Source: Candidatus Poseidonia alphae
Lineage (GTDB): Archaea > Thermoplasmatota > Poseidoniia > Poseidoniales > Poseidoniaceae
Assembly: GCA_002505405.1 (NCBI GenBank)
Contig: DAVD01000037.1
Span: 141,246 to 205,245, forward strand
Direction of reading: 5' to 3'
DNA length: 64,000 nucleotides
Shown: piece after piece, positions 26,625 through 34,848 of the stretch
Position numbering within the stretch: the stretch's first letter is position 1
How the letters are laid out: every line of letters starts with the position of its first letter
The notes under the pieces: model-generated
Told to the model about the DNA's origin: nothing
Database searches by the model: none
What the model saw: the letters and a program-made list of their open reading frames with translations, nothing else
Program-made: the position numbers and the translations under genes

Positions 26625-27812
26625 ATGGCGGAGCAACAAGCAATCCTTGACCGATGGTTCCTCCAGCAGGACATCATTGACCAGTTGCTTGCTTCGGGTG
26701 AAGACCGAGATGATGCAGAACAGTTCAGTCAACGCATTATGTTGATTGCTGAAACTGAAGAAGCCGAACATCAGAGTCTTCATGACCCGTTTGACCGTTC
26801 TGTGGCCTTGGTCATGTCCTTGGTTCGCGAAGAAGAATTCAACCCGTGGGATGTGGATTTGTCCGCCTTCCTGAAGGTTTTTACTCAGCGGGTCAAGGAA
26901 GATGACGACCTCGACCTTCCAGCCTGTGGGCGGTTGATCCGACTTTCGTGGGAAGTACTTCATCACCAATCTGCAACATTGTTTGAGCGTATTCAGGCCC
27001 AGGATGTTGAAGAGGATTGGGACGATGACCTGTCCTTTGGATGGGAGGCTGAGTACGACGATGAGGCTTATTTCTTCACACAATCCGTCCTTGAGGGCAA
27101 TGCTGACGAGGTATTGCCTTCTCTATTCGATAGCCGCGTTCGTCGTGACGAAGGGCGGCCGGTCACGTTGGGTGAATTGCTTTCAGCGTTCAAGGATGCT
27201 GCGGATGATGCTGAAGCTTTGAAGGTACGAGAGGTCAATCGATTGGAACATCAGAGGGAACTTGAGGAGTATCTGGCTGATGTTGGGGGTCGCATGCACA
27301 ACGAGGACCTTGAGGGCGACATTGAACGTTGCTGGATGGCTATGAGAAAAGCATGTGCAGAGGCAAACTCGCACACGGTGCCCTTGCTTGATGTCATCCA
27401 CCACCTCAAGCCCATTCTCCAAACTACATTCGGGGAGCAGCTTGGGGACGCCGATTCTGAAGCATTTGTTGCATCCTTTATCGCTGGTTTGTTTTTGACT
27501 CACAGGAGAATTGCAAGCATCTCACAAGAAGGTGAAGAACTTAACATGATCATGGTTGAAGATATGTGGCCAAATTTGAACTCTTTTGATGAAGTCTTAG
27601 AGCAAATTGAGCGGGTCATGCAAGAAGATTCAGACGGCCTTGAAGAGGAATCAACTGGTTCGGAGAATCGAATGAACGCCATAGCTGAGCGGGCTAGGGT
27701 TGCAGAAGAGAAAGCTGCTCGGCGTCAGGCAAGATTGGAATCCAATGCGGAAAAAGCCCATCCAAAGGTTGCGGATGATTTCCTTGGAGAACACGACTGG
27801 TTGGTTGAGTAG
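26625..27812 (+). CDS. scpA: Segregation and condensation protein A (kleisin)
   Basis: 395 residues, GAGGTGATGTC before ATG 26625. Kleisin that bridges the two SMC heads. The family core near residues 50-110 reads DPFDRSVALVMSLVREEEFNPWDVDLSAFLKVF, corresponding to the typical (L)DLLLxLIxxxxxxxxDIxxxxItxQY region. A C-terminal winged-helix-like part reads PLLDVIHHLKPILQTTFGE. It is longer than bacterial ScpA (about 250) because of an acidic middle section (about 115-170) and a basic/charged tail. Between smc and scpB in an operon. Confidence 0.9.
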   Translation: MAEQQAILDRWFLQQDIIDQLLASGEDRDDAEQFSQRIMLIAETEEAEHQSLHDPFDRSVALVMSLVREEEFNPWDVDLSAFLKVFTQRVKEDDDLDLPACGRLIRLSWEVLHHQSATLFERIQAQDVEEDWDDDLSFGWEAEYDDEAYFFTQSVLEGNADEVLPSLFDSRVRRDEGRPVTLGELLSAFKDAADDAEALKVREVNRLEHQRELEEYLADVGGRMHNEDLEGDIERCWMAMRKACAEANSHTVPLLDVIHHLKPILQTTFGEQLGDADSEAFVASFIAGLFLTHRRIASISQEGEELNMIMVEDMWPNLNSFDEVLEQIERVMQEDSDGLEEESTGSENRMNAIAERARVAEEKAARRQARLESNAEKAHPKVADDFLGEHDWLVE

Positions 27813-27824
27813 GGGGGTGCTTAC

Positions 27825-28436
27825 ATGACAGAATTGCCGATTGAGACCCTTATTGAAGCAACACTTTTCAGTTCTGGTAAATCAATGTCTGTGGCTGAAC
27901 TTTCAGCGGTTCTTGGATACGATGAAGACGAGATGTTGGATTGTTTGTATTCGCTCCAAGCTACCTTGCGGCGAAGGAGAGGGACTTCCCTTCAATTGGC
28001 CGAGGTTGGTATACGTTGGGCTCTCGAGGTCAAGCCATCGATTGCATCACATCTTCCTAAGGAAACCAAAACCGATATGCCTCCAAAACTCTTGAAGGCA
28101 GCCGCCCTTATTGCTTATCATCAACCCATGCCACAGTCGAGACTTGTGGAATTGCTTGGGCAGAAAGCCTACGATTACGTTCGGGAATTGGCTCAACTCG
28201 GAATGGTTGATCGCAGGAAGGACGGCAACACGAGGAGGCTTTCTACAACGCGCCGTTTTTCAGAAGCATTTGGGTGCCCACATACCGATCGCAAGAAGGT
28301 CAAGGCTTGGTTTAGGGAGCAAGTCCAGTCTTCTGGTCTTCTGGATGAACTCGCGGAAAACAAGGAAATTTTGAAAGAAGCCACCGAGGAAGAAGGCACG
28401 GTGCAATCATCATTACCGGTGTCTGAAAGTGAATGA
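27825..28436 (+). CDS. scpB: Segregation and condensation protein B
   Basis: 203 residues, GGGGGTGC before ATG 27825. Winged-helix protein of the Smc-ScpAB complex. Typical features: PIETLIEATLFSSGKSMSVAELSAVL (first winged helix) and LLKAAALIAYHQPMPQSRLVELLGQKAYDYVRELAQLGMVDRRKDGN-type second winged helix; in bacteria the equivalent is ALAIIAYxQPITRxEIExIRG. Ends two bases before the convergent HMG-CoA reductase stop. The C-terminal Glu-rich tail is poorly conserved in the family. Confidence 0.93.
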   Translation: MTELPIETLIEATLFSSGKSMSVAELSAVLGYDEDEMLDCLYSLQATLRRRRGTSLQLAEVGIRWALEVKPSIASHLPKETKTDMPPKLLKAAALIAYHQPMPQSRLVELLGQKAYDYVRELAQLGMVDRRKDGNTRRLSTTRRFSEAFGCPHTDRKKVKAWFREQVQSSGLLDELAENKEILKEATEEEGTVQSSLPVSESE

Positions 28437-28438
28437 GT

Positions 28439-29737
28439 TCATCCTTGGCGCAGTTCGTTGAGCCATTCTTCCGCCATGGTTTGAGTGCGAGCACCTTCAT
28501 GTTGCTGAATCCGTTGAGAGAGGAGTTCAATCTCCTCTCCTATCGCTCCAGCGCTAACAGCCATGTTCTTTGAATGGAGTTTCATGTGACCTGCTTGAAT
28601 TCCATTGGTTGAAAGTGCGCGTAAAGCGCCTAAATTCTGTGCAAGTCCGGCACAAACCATGATTCCTGCTAATTCTTGAGCACTCTCGACGCCGAGAATT
28701 GAAAGATTGGCTTGAGCAACGGGGTGAACTTTCGAAGCACCTCCTACAATACCGACGGCCATAGGGAGTTCCATTGCCCCTACCAGATTCCCTTCGTCGT
28801 CTTTGGACCATGTGGACATTGATGTGTATCGTCCATGTTCAAGGGATGTCCAAGCGTGGCTTCCGGCTTCAATGGCTCTCCAATCTTGCCCACAGGCAAC
28901 AGCAACACTGCTTATGGCATTCATGATGCCCTTGTTGTGCGTAGCGGCTCTGAACGGGTCTTCTTCTGCGAATACATGCGCTTCTAGGATGCCTTCAATG
29001 ATGTCGAGTCCATCTTCTCTTGTTCCGTCATTTGACAATTCTTCGGGCGTGAATGTGGCTTCAACCCTGGCCAGGCGGTGTGCTGCCAGATTGGATAGGA
29101 TTCGCAGGTGCACTCTTCCTCCGGTGAGGGCTTCAATTTGAGGAGAAATGCGCTCAGCCATCGTGTTTACAGCATTTGCCCCCATGGCGTCTCTGCAATC
29201 CACCAAAAGGTGGATGATGAGCATGGTTCCCATTGGGGTTTGAAGTTGCCTTGTTTCTATGTCCTTGCAACCGCCTCCAAGTGCAATCATTCTCGACGGT
29301 ATGTCATTGCAAAAAGCCATCAAGTCGTTTTTCGCCTCAGCAATCGCCTGTTCAGCGCCTTCCAAATCGGTTACATCGAGAACTTGAAGTTGCCCAATCA
29401 TGACCGGTTTGTCGCTGTTGGTGCGGAACCCTCCGTTGACAAGGCACCGTTTGGCCATGTTGGACGCTGCGGCAACGACACTCGACTCTTCTAGGCAAAA
29501 TGGAATGATGTAATGCGCTCCATCGATGACAAAGTTCGTAGCCACTCCCACTGGAAGGGACATTGTCCCGATAACATTCTCAATCATGCGGTTTGCAGCC
29601 TCTTCATTCAACTCGCCGTAATTCGCTAGGGATTCAACATGTTTTGGATCGAGATCGGCTGCTTCTGCTACCGCTAAGCGACGCTCTTCTACAGACTTGC
29701 GAAAGAACCCTTTGAACCGACTGTTTTCCACTGGCAT
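28439..29737 (-). CDS. HMG-CoA reductase, class II (bacterial type)
   Basis: 432 residues. Reduces HMG-CoA to mevalonate for archaeal isoprenoid lipids. The class II signs are clear: CLEESSVVAAASNMAK with the catalytic Glu, DCRDAMGANAVNTMAE (substrate-binding DAMGAN), RAATHNKGIMN with the catalytic Lys, CGQDWRAIEAG with the Asp, and HMKLHSKNMAVSAGA with the catalytic His. Overall order matches Pseudomonas mevalonii-type enzymes and not the class I form of halophiles and methanogens. Class II enzymes in Thermoplasmata and Archaeoglobus are thought to have been acquired from bacteria. It starts at ATG 29737 and is divergent from the AAA+ gene across a repeat-rich spacer. Confidence 0.95.
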   Translation of the reverse strand: MPVENSRFKGFFRKSVEERRLAVAEAADLDPKHVESLANYGELNEEAANRMIENVIGTMSLPVGVATNFVIDGAHYIIPFCLEESSVVAAASNMAKRCLVNGGFRTNSDKPVMIGQLQVLDVTDLEGAEQAIAEAKNDLMAFCNDIPSRMIALGGGCKDIETRQLQTPMGTMLIIHLLVDCRDAMGANAVNTMAERISPQIEALTGGRVHLRILSNLAAHRLARVEATFTPEELSNDGTREDGLDIIEGILEAHVFAEEDPFRAATHNKGIMNAISSVAVACGQDWRAIEAGSHAWTSLEHGRYTSMSTWSKDDEGNLVGAMELPMAVGIVGGASKVHPVAQANLSILGVESAQELAGIMVCAGLAQNLGALRALSTNGIQAGHMKLHSKNMAVSAGAIGEEIELLSQRIQQHEGARTQTMAEEWLNELRQG

Positions 29738-29814
29738 GGCCTTTCCCTCAATTGCTCCTAAGGGCGCTCTTCCTTGAATGAATCGTTGGAAGCATGTGCC
29801 AGTCCAGTTCTTTT

Positions 29815-29918
29815 TTAACGCTTTTAACGCATAGCCTAACGCGTTAATTGCCCGTTAATTGAGCGTTATTAGGGGCGTCAAATGCTTTTCCGTCAGCGAA
29901 CTAACATATCCTAACGGG
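29815..29918. repeat. Array of TTAACGC-type sites in a divergent promoter region
   Basis: Short copies of YTAACGC or its complement are packed between the HMG-CoA reductase and AAA+ genes. Forward copies: TTAACGC at 29815 and 29824, CTAACGC at 29836. Reverse copies: GCGTTAA at 29841, CCGTTAA at 29852, GCGTTAT at 29863, exactly 11 bases apart. Two more, CTAACAT at 29901 and CTAACGG at 29911, are 10 bases apart. The copies at 29836 and 29841 overlap to form the palindrome TAACGCGTTA (29837-29846). Near-helical phasing suggests a cooperative DNA-binding protein, either as operator or as an origin/partition element. What binds is unknown. Confidence 0.65.
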
Positions 29919-29975
29919 CTTGTAGTACACCCTCTTGCCGTCAAAGATGATATACTTGAGGTTCGTTGCCAAGGC

Positions 29976-31823
29976 ATGGTCGAGGAAAGCAATCTTTACG
30001 GCTTGCCTCTGTTATCTGAGAACCCGTTTTCAACGCGTCCGCTGGAGGCGGGGGAGCTCGGAAAATTGGTCGGGCGAGAGACGCTCTTCACCATGCTGAA
30101 GAATTACGTGACCCTTCGCTCTTCAAGGCGAATCTTGCTCGTAGGGCCCTTGGGCTCGGGCAGGACGTCACTTCTAAGATGCCTCACCCCCTACTCGGGA
30201 GAATCAGCCTACATTGGCCATCTTTCAGCAAATGCACCAGCAAAAAGCCTCCTTGAGATGATGTATCAAGGAATTATGGGCATTCAGGCTCCATCTCGTC
30301 GCGATGAGGTCGTCAAAGGCCTGGTTGATGGCATGTATGGTTTTGGTGAAAAATTACCGCTCATCGTTATCGATGTGCCTGCAAGCGATATGTCTGTCCT
30401 GAATGTTGCCCTTCGAGATACGCTAACGGTCCTTGAACGCCTCAATGCTCTCGTCATCTTGGTGTGCGACCAACGACAGCGTCAACAACTCCCACAGGAA
30501 CTCTCAATGGCGTTTGAAGAACACCGCCTCTCGCCTTTTACACCATCCGATGTCTTGTCCTTGGTCAAAAAGCGCCTTGCATCGGTTGGTTGTATGGATT
30601 CTGATTTTACCATGCAGGATGCAACTCGCATCCTTGAACAGACGGATGGCTATCCAGCCTTAGTCATCAAGGAGTTGAGGAATGCAGTGGACGTGATCAG
30701 GATGGGCAGAGATATGGGCGTTGCCGAGCAATCGTTTGATACTTCAGCCCGATTAGAGGTAAGGGACGGTCCTTCTACACTTGATCAACTGATGACGTCA
30801 CATGATGGAAAGGTGCCTCTCTTTGAACCATCACTTCCGACGGTTGAGGAACCCGTTGAAGTCCAGTCGTTGGAGGAGAACGCTGAGATTATTGATGCAT
30901 CCATACCTTGGGATGAGCGTACAGCGGTTGAAGAAGATGACGAATCCGCATTTGGTAGCCTTTTTGATTTGGATATTGGTGCTCTTGACGAAGCACAAGA
31001 GCTTGATGAACCTCTTCAAGTGACGCCGTTTGATACGCCGATTATTGATGCATCAGCGTCACAAGAAACACCTTACCTCCCTCCTCCAGCAGGGAATTTC
31101 GGCGGCCTTATACGCAGAAATAAGGGAGGTCTTTCTGCAGGCAAGGAAGAATCTGATCATGAACAAGCACATTCCGTTCAACAACACAAAGTGGAAACCA
31201 ATGAGGGAAATGAATACTGGATTGCAGATGAAAGCCCCCCAGTGAAGCAAGCAGAGGAATTCAACGAGGACGAATCCGCAGCGCTCATCCATGATGAAGT
31301 CGGTTTTGTCGACGAAGCCTTAGTGGGTGACGGAGAAATGAATGTTGAGGTGGATGAGGGCCAAACTGAACTTGAGTTGAATGAATCAAACCCACCATCT
31401 GCGCTGGGAGAACAGGATGTCATGAACCTCTTAGCGAGACTTCTGGAGTCCATCCAGTCCCCAAAGCAAACGAACTCCACTTCAAGCGATAGCATCATGG
31501 CTTTTTTCGAATCAAAACGAAGGGACATTGTTGGCCCTAAAGAAAGTCATCCACTGGACAAACATTTGCTTTCATCTCTCTCACGTTCAGAAGCCTATGT
31601 GGTTGGACAAGCAAACGATCGTAATGTTTCGCCTTCTGATGAAGAAATGTTGGCCTTCTTATCGATTAAGCGTGCCCGATTATCTCAAATCTGCAACCGA
31701 TTGCTGAGAGGTGGTATTTTACAGGCGAGGAAGGAAGGGCGGCATCGTAAGTATGTACTTACTCAATCTGCTAGGGCCCAGTTAGAAGCATGGGGAAGTT
31801 TCCAAAGGAGTGCATCACTATGA
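29976..31823 (+). CDS. AAA+ ATPase with C-terminal winged helix (Orc/Cdc6-like layout)
   Basis: About 615 residues from ATG 29976. The frame is open to a TTG at 29859, but that start would lie inside the repeat array. An N-terminal linker (NPFSTRPLEAGELGKLVGRE) leads to an AAA+ domain: P-loop GPLGSGRT (57-64) with Arg in place of the usual Lys, Walker B-like LIVIDVPASD lacking the second acidic residue, and lid helices around DGYPALVIKELRNAV. Residues about 260-500 are acidic and low in complexity. The C-terminus (SRSEAYVVGQANDRNVSPSD..., then RLSQICNRLLRGGILQARKE) is a winged helix. Layout recalls Orc1/Cdc6 or archaeal ATPase regulators, with a weakened nucleotide site. Overlaps the next start by ATGA. 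Confidence 0.65.
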   Translation: MVEESNLYGLPLLSENPFSTRPLEAGELGKLVGRETLFTMLKNYVTLRSSRRILLVGPLGSGRTSLLRCLTPYSGESAYIGHLSANAPAKSLLEMMYQGIMGIQAPSRRDEVVKGLVDGMYGFGEKLPLIVIDVPASDMSVLNVALRDTLTVLERLNALVILVCDQRQRQQLPQELSMAFEEHRLSPFTPSDVLSLVKKRLASVGCMDSDFTMQDATRILEQTDGYPALVIKELRNAVDVIRMGRDMGVAEQSFDTSARLEVRDGPSTLDQLMTSHDGKVPLFEPSLPTVEEPVEVQSLEENAEIIDASIPWDERTAVEEDDESAFGSLFDLDIGALDEAQELDEPLQVTPFDTPIIDASASQETPYLPPPAGNFGGLIRRNKGGLSAGKEESDHEQAHSVQQHKVETNEGNEYWIADESPPVKQAEEFNEDESAALIHDEVGFVDEALVGDGEMNVEVDEGQTELELNESNPPSALGEQDVMNLLARLLESIQSPKQTNSTSSDSIMAFFESKRRDIVGPKESHPLDKHLLSSLSRSEAYVVGQANDRNVSPSDEEMLAFLSIKRARLSQICNRLLRGGILQARKEGRHRKYVLTQSARAQLEAWGSFQRSASL

Positions 31824-32875
31824 GTTGGAATATCGCATGGTCGTGGCAATCCGAAGGAAGAATCGCAGCAATGGCCCCTCTTGAAGGTGGTTTATTGGTG
31901 AGTGCCGGCCTTCAACTTACAATGTTGGAGGCGGGCGGCGAAGAACGGTGGAGCGTAGAAGTTCCGTTCAAAGTACATGCAGCACAGGGGTCGCAAGGAA
32001 TGCTGGGTTTGTTGGCTGCTCATGGTTTTTATCTCATGGATACCACTACAGGGGGCATGGTCAACGAAGGCCGTAGCACACCTCGGGGCTTCAGTGACCT
32101 TGCTCACCGACCCGGAGGAGGATGGGTTCTGGCAGGACGCCAAGGGCAATTGCATCTCTTTTCCCAAGAAGGACGAGGAATTCGCCGCGTCGAAACAGGG
32201 CCAATTCGCAGACTGGTTGGGTGGCTTGACCGTGAGCATCTTCTCTGGCAGGACCCAAGCGGGACGCTTTGGTGCGGCCGGTTAACGGGTGAGGACAGAA
32301 AGCGGAAATTGGAAGATCGTGCCTGGAGTTGGTGCTCTCGCCTTGTTGAAGGTCGTCTGTTGCTTCAAAGTGGGGACGGGGGCATCTGGGAAGGCGTCCC
32401 CCATCCATTTGGATGGGATCAACTTGAACGCCTTGAGCATGAATCCATTGAGCCTATGGAGGCAGTTCGCAGTGGAGATGGATGGTGGGTCCTGAGCATC
32501 GAGGGCAATCTACACGCTCTCAGTTTGCCTTCAGAAGGCTCTGGGCAGGAGTCTGAACCTCTTGGGCTTCATATGGATCTGGGTGATCTGCTGGTTTTGT
32601 GTACGCCGGATGCCATGGCGACGGCAACTCGAAACGGTCTTGTGCGCAAATGGTCGGCTCCACACCTGTCAGAGGCAGAGCGCCAAGGGCGGTATAAGGC
32701 GGCAGCTGAAGCCGCCCTTGCAAGGAATTGGGACGAGCGACGTCAACTGTTCCTGCGTGCACAAGAGGCGGAAGATTTGGGTAAACTCTCACTGGCTATC
32801 GAACTCTACGAGTCGCTTGGTAGGACTGAAGATGCCCGTCGTTTGCTGGGTCGCCAAAAGGAGGGAGGCGAGTGA
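31820..32875 (+). CDS. Propeller-like protein with helical C-terminus
   Basis: About 351 residues. ATG 31820 overlaps the stop of the AAA+ gene (ATGA) and is preceded by AAAGGAG, so translation is probably coupled. Repeating short strands with W/G turns (ALAWSWQSEGRIAAMAPLEGG-like, GGWVLAGRQGQLHLFSQEG, EHLLWQDPSGTLWCGRL, GGWWVLSIEGNLHAL-like) suggest a WD40/PQQ-type beta-propeller. The last 70 residues are helical and TPR-like (AAEAALARNWDERRQLFLRA, then GKLSLAIELYESLGRTEDAR). Probably a protein-interaction platform. It shares an operon with the AAA+ protein and DUF357. Family not recognised beyond fold. Confidence 0.6.
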   Translation: MSWNIAWSWQSEGRIAAMAPLEGGLLVSAGLQLTMLEAGGEERWSVEVPFKVHAAQGSQGMLGLLAAHGFYLMDTTTGGMVNEGRSTPRGFSDLAHRPGGGWVLAGRQGQLHLFSQEGRGIRRVETGPIRRLVGWLDREHLLWQDPSGTLWCGRLTGEDRKRKLEDRAWSWCSRLVEGRLLLQSGDGGIWEGVPHPFGWDQLERLEHESIEPMEAVRSGDGWWVLSIEGNLHALSLPSEGSGQESEPLGLHMDLGDLLVLCTPDAMATATRNGLVRKWSAPHLSEAERQGRYKAAAEAALARNWDERRQLFLRAQEAEDLGKLSLAIELYESLGRTEDARRLLGRQKEGGE

Positions 32876-33171
32876 AGGAATCCCCAGACACCATCACCGT
32901 GGGCCGGGTAGAAAAATACCTTGACATTACCAAACGTGCCAGGGCTAAGGCCACGCCTTTGGTTGAACCCTCTTCTGTTGAAGGTCAGAAACTCAATACG
33001 ATGCTGCGAATGGCCGACGATTATGCATCGGACGCCCGCCATTTCCTTGAAATCGGAGATCTCATTCGTGCTTTTGGGGCCATCAATTATGCACATGCTT
33101 GGATCGATGCAGGTGTTAAATTATGCTGGCTTGACGGCCACGGAGACGACGTACTTTTCACCCTCCCGTGA
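32872..33171 (+). CDS. DUF357 family protein
   Basis: 99 residues; the GTG start at 32872 overlaps the previous stop (GTGA). Small helical protein of a family widespread in archaea: VEKYLDITKRARAKATP, then MLRMADDYASDARHFLEIGD and LIRAFGAINYAHAWIDAGVK. The last segment is the family signature (A.NYAHGWLDAG). Function unknown. In this window it is the third gene of the AAA+/propeller operon and ends six bases before the convergent PIN gene. Confidence 0.88.
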   Translation: MKESPDTITVGRVEKYLDITKRARAKATPLVEPSSVEGQKLNTMLRMADDYASDARHFLEIGDLIRAFGAINYAHAWIDAGVKLCWLDGHGDDVLFTLP

Positions 33172-33177
33172 TTCGCT

Positions 33178-33561
33178 CTATAGCGATTCAAGGACGTGCA
33201 TTCTGGTGCCCTTGCGGACCTCGAGTACCGTCAAGTTCTTTTCATAAAGGCGTCGTTTTAATCCAGTGTCGACCGTGAGGGTTGCACATTGAAGTTCACA
33301 AGCCATCTGAAACAGTATGTCGTCGGTATGGCGTAATTCTTCGTTCTCGTTGATTCGTAAGGCTGATTTTGCCTCTAATAATGAAAGAAGAAGGCGTTTT
33401 GCAGGTGAACGTTCAGCTTCCAGGGTGTTTAGTTCGGTGAGGACCTCGGGAATGAGGATCCATTGACATGGTCCGATGAGCCGTTCCATTTCACGCTCAA
33501 TGTTGAGTTTAGCATCAACACAAGCGACCCACCCGCAGGCGTCAATGAGCACCTGCTGCAT
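33178..33561 (-). CDS. PIN-domain protein (VapC/FCF1-like putative nuclease)
   Basis: 127 residues. Acidic residues typical of PIN nucleases are visible: D7 in VLIDACGW, E43 in IPEVLTELNTLE, D80/D81 in RHTDDILFQMA and D98 in LTVDTGLKRRLYE. This version, next to the aIF2 gamma gene, resembles the archaeal single-gene PIN family, not a toxin of a toxin-antitoxin pair, and no small antitoxin gene is adjacent. It may act in RNA processing. Ten bases separate it from the upstream aIF2 gamma stop. Confidence 0.85.
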   Translation of the reverse strand: MQQVLIDACGWVACVDAKLNIEREMERLIGPCQWILIPEVLTELNTLEAERSPAKRLLLSLLEAKSALRINENEELRHTDDILFQMACELQCATLTVDTGLKRRLYEKNLTVLEVRKGTRMHVLESL

Positions 33562-33571
33562 TTCAGTGACC

Positions 33572-34810
33572 TCATTCTATGGTGCCGTAGCCAATCAAAC
33601 GCCATCGTGAGCCAATGCGTCGTGATAGCGAAATACGCTGTCCCTTATCGGCACAAATTGGAAGTCTTAGGTCCAGGTTTGTTCGAAGTTTCTCCGCATT
33701 TCGAGTCACACCGACCGATGTTGCGGTAGCAACGTTGAGCATCAGCATCTCGTTGTTACGCAACGGTTGAATTTTTTCTGGTGCTTCCCCATCGCCCGCA
33801 ACCATGTGGGACATCAAATTGACACTGATGCTTACCGAAGTGTGAACCTCAGGGAGGTCTCCCTTTCGGGCAACAACTTGACCGGAGAGGTTGTCTGCTG
33901 TGGTGATGGACGGGTCGAGAAGTGTTGCCATCCCACACAGCCCACCTGCATGCATGGATTCAAGTGACTTTCCACCACCTTGCATGGTGCTCACAATTGC
34001 TTCAATGGGTTCCCATGTTGATTTGTTACCGTTCTCAATTTTCCGTCCAGGTCCGATAATCACTTCGTCCCCTTCCTTAAACTCGCCTTCAACGATACTT
34101 CCTCCGATGACGCCGCCACGCAATTTGCCGGGACGTGTTCCAGGGCGATTGATGTCAAAAGAGCGCGCTACATGCATAATTGAGCGCTTGTCACTTGAAC
34201 GGTCAGGGGTTGGGATGGTGGCTTCGATTGCGTCGATAAGAATGTCAAGATTGACATCGTGGTGAGCAGATACGGGAATCACAGGTGCGGATTCGGCGAT
34301 GGTACCTTTCAGGAAGGTCATGATCTCTTGATGTGATTCAAGAGCACGTTCCCGTGATACGAGATCAATTTTATTCTGGACAATCACGATGTTTTCGATT
34401 CCAGCGATTTCAAGAGCCATCAGGTGTTCTCGAGTCTGAGGTTGTGGGCAGGTTTCGTTGGCTGCGACCATGAGCATGGCGCCGTCCATAATGGAAGCGC
34501 CCGTAATCATGATGGCCATCAACGTCTCGTGACCAGGTGCGTCAACAAAGGAAACGACACGTTCCAATTCATCTGCAACGTCTTTCGAACCATCGGGACG
34601 CTTTCCAGTGGCGTAATATTGACCGTTGTTGTCTTTGTAAAACGCAGTATCAGCGTAGCCGAGTTTAATCGAAATACCGCGCTTTCGTTCTTCGGAGTGT
34701 GTATCGGTCCAAATCCCAGAAAGGGCTTGTGTTAGGGTAGTTTTCCCGTGGTCAACGTGGCCGACAAGACCGATGTTGACTTCAGGTTGTGCGGGAAGCT
34801 CTCTTGCCAT
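33572..34810 (-). CDS. eif2g: Translation initiation factor aIF2 subunit gamma
   Basis: 412 residues. GTPase that brings initiator Met-tRNA to the small ribosomal subunit. G1 GHVDHGKT (17-24), switch region SEERKRGISIKLGYAD, G3 DAPGHETLM, G4 VQNKIDLV, and domain II/III hallmarks SFDINRPGTRP and GGVIGGSIVEGEFKEGDEV. In most archaeal relatives a zinc knuckle of four Cys sits between switch 1 and DAPGHE; here that section (YKDNNGQYYATGKRPDGSKD) has no Cys at all. Length is otherwise normal. Upstream is rps6e, downstream the PIN gene, all on the same strand. Confidence 0.96.
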   Translation of the reverse strand: MARELPAQPEVNIGLVGHVDHGKTTLTQALSGIWTDTHSEERKRGISIKLGYADTAFYKDNNGQYYATGKRPDGSKDVADELERVVSFVDAPGHETLMAIMITGASIMDGAMLMVAANETCPQPQTREHLMALEIAGIENIVIVQNKIDLVSRERALESHQEIMTFLKGTIAESAPVIPVSAHHDVNLDILIDAIEATIPTPDRSSDKRSIMHVARSFDINRPGTRPGKLRGGVIGGSIVEGEFKEGDEVIIGPGRKIENGNKSTWEPIEAIVSTMQGGGKSLESMHAGGLCGMATLLDPSITTADNLSGQVVARKGDLPEVHTSVSISVNLMSHMVAGDGEAPEKIQPLRNNEMLMLNVATATSVGVTRNAEKLRTNLDLRLPICADKGQRISLSRRIGSRWRLIGYGTIE

Positions 34811-34848
34811 GCTTCCTCACCCAGTTGTTACGACGTCCCTCTCGGGGT

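Noticed and set aside
26193..27083. 296-residue open frame on the minus strand
   Set aside because: It lies opposite the end of smc and the start of scpA, which are both clear genes; the translation shows no domain and looks like an antisense shadow.
33178..33561. Toxin-antitoxin module
   Set aside because: The PIN protein has no adjacent antitoxin-like small gene and sits beside aIF2 gamma as a stand-alone archaeal PIN protein.
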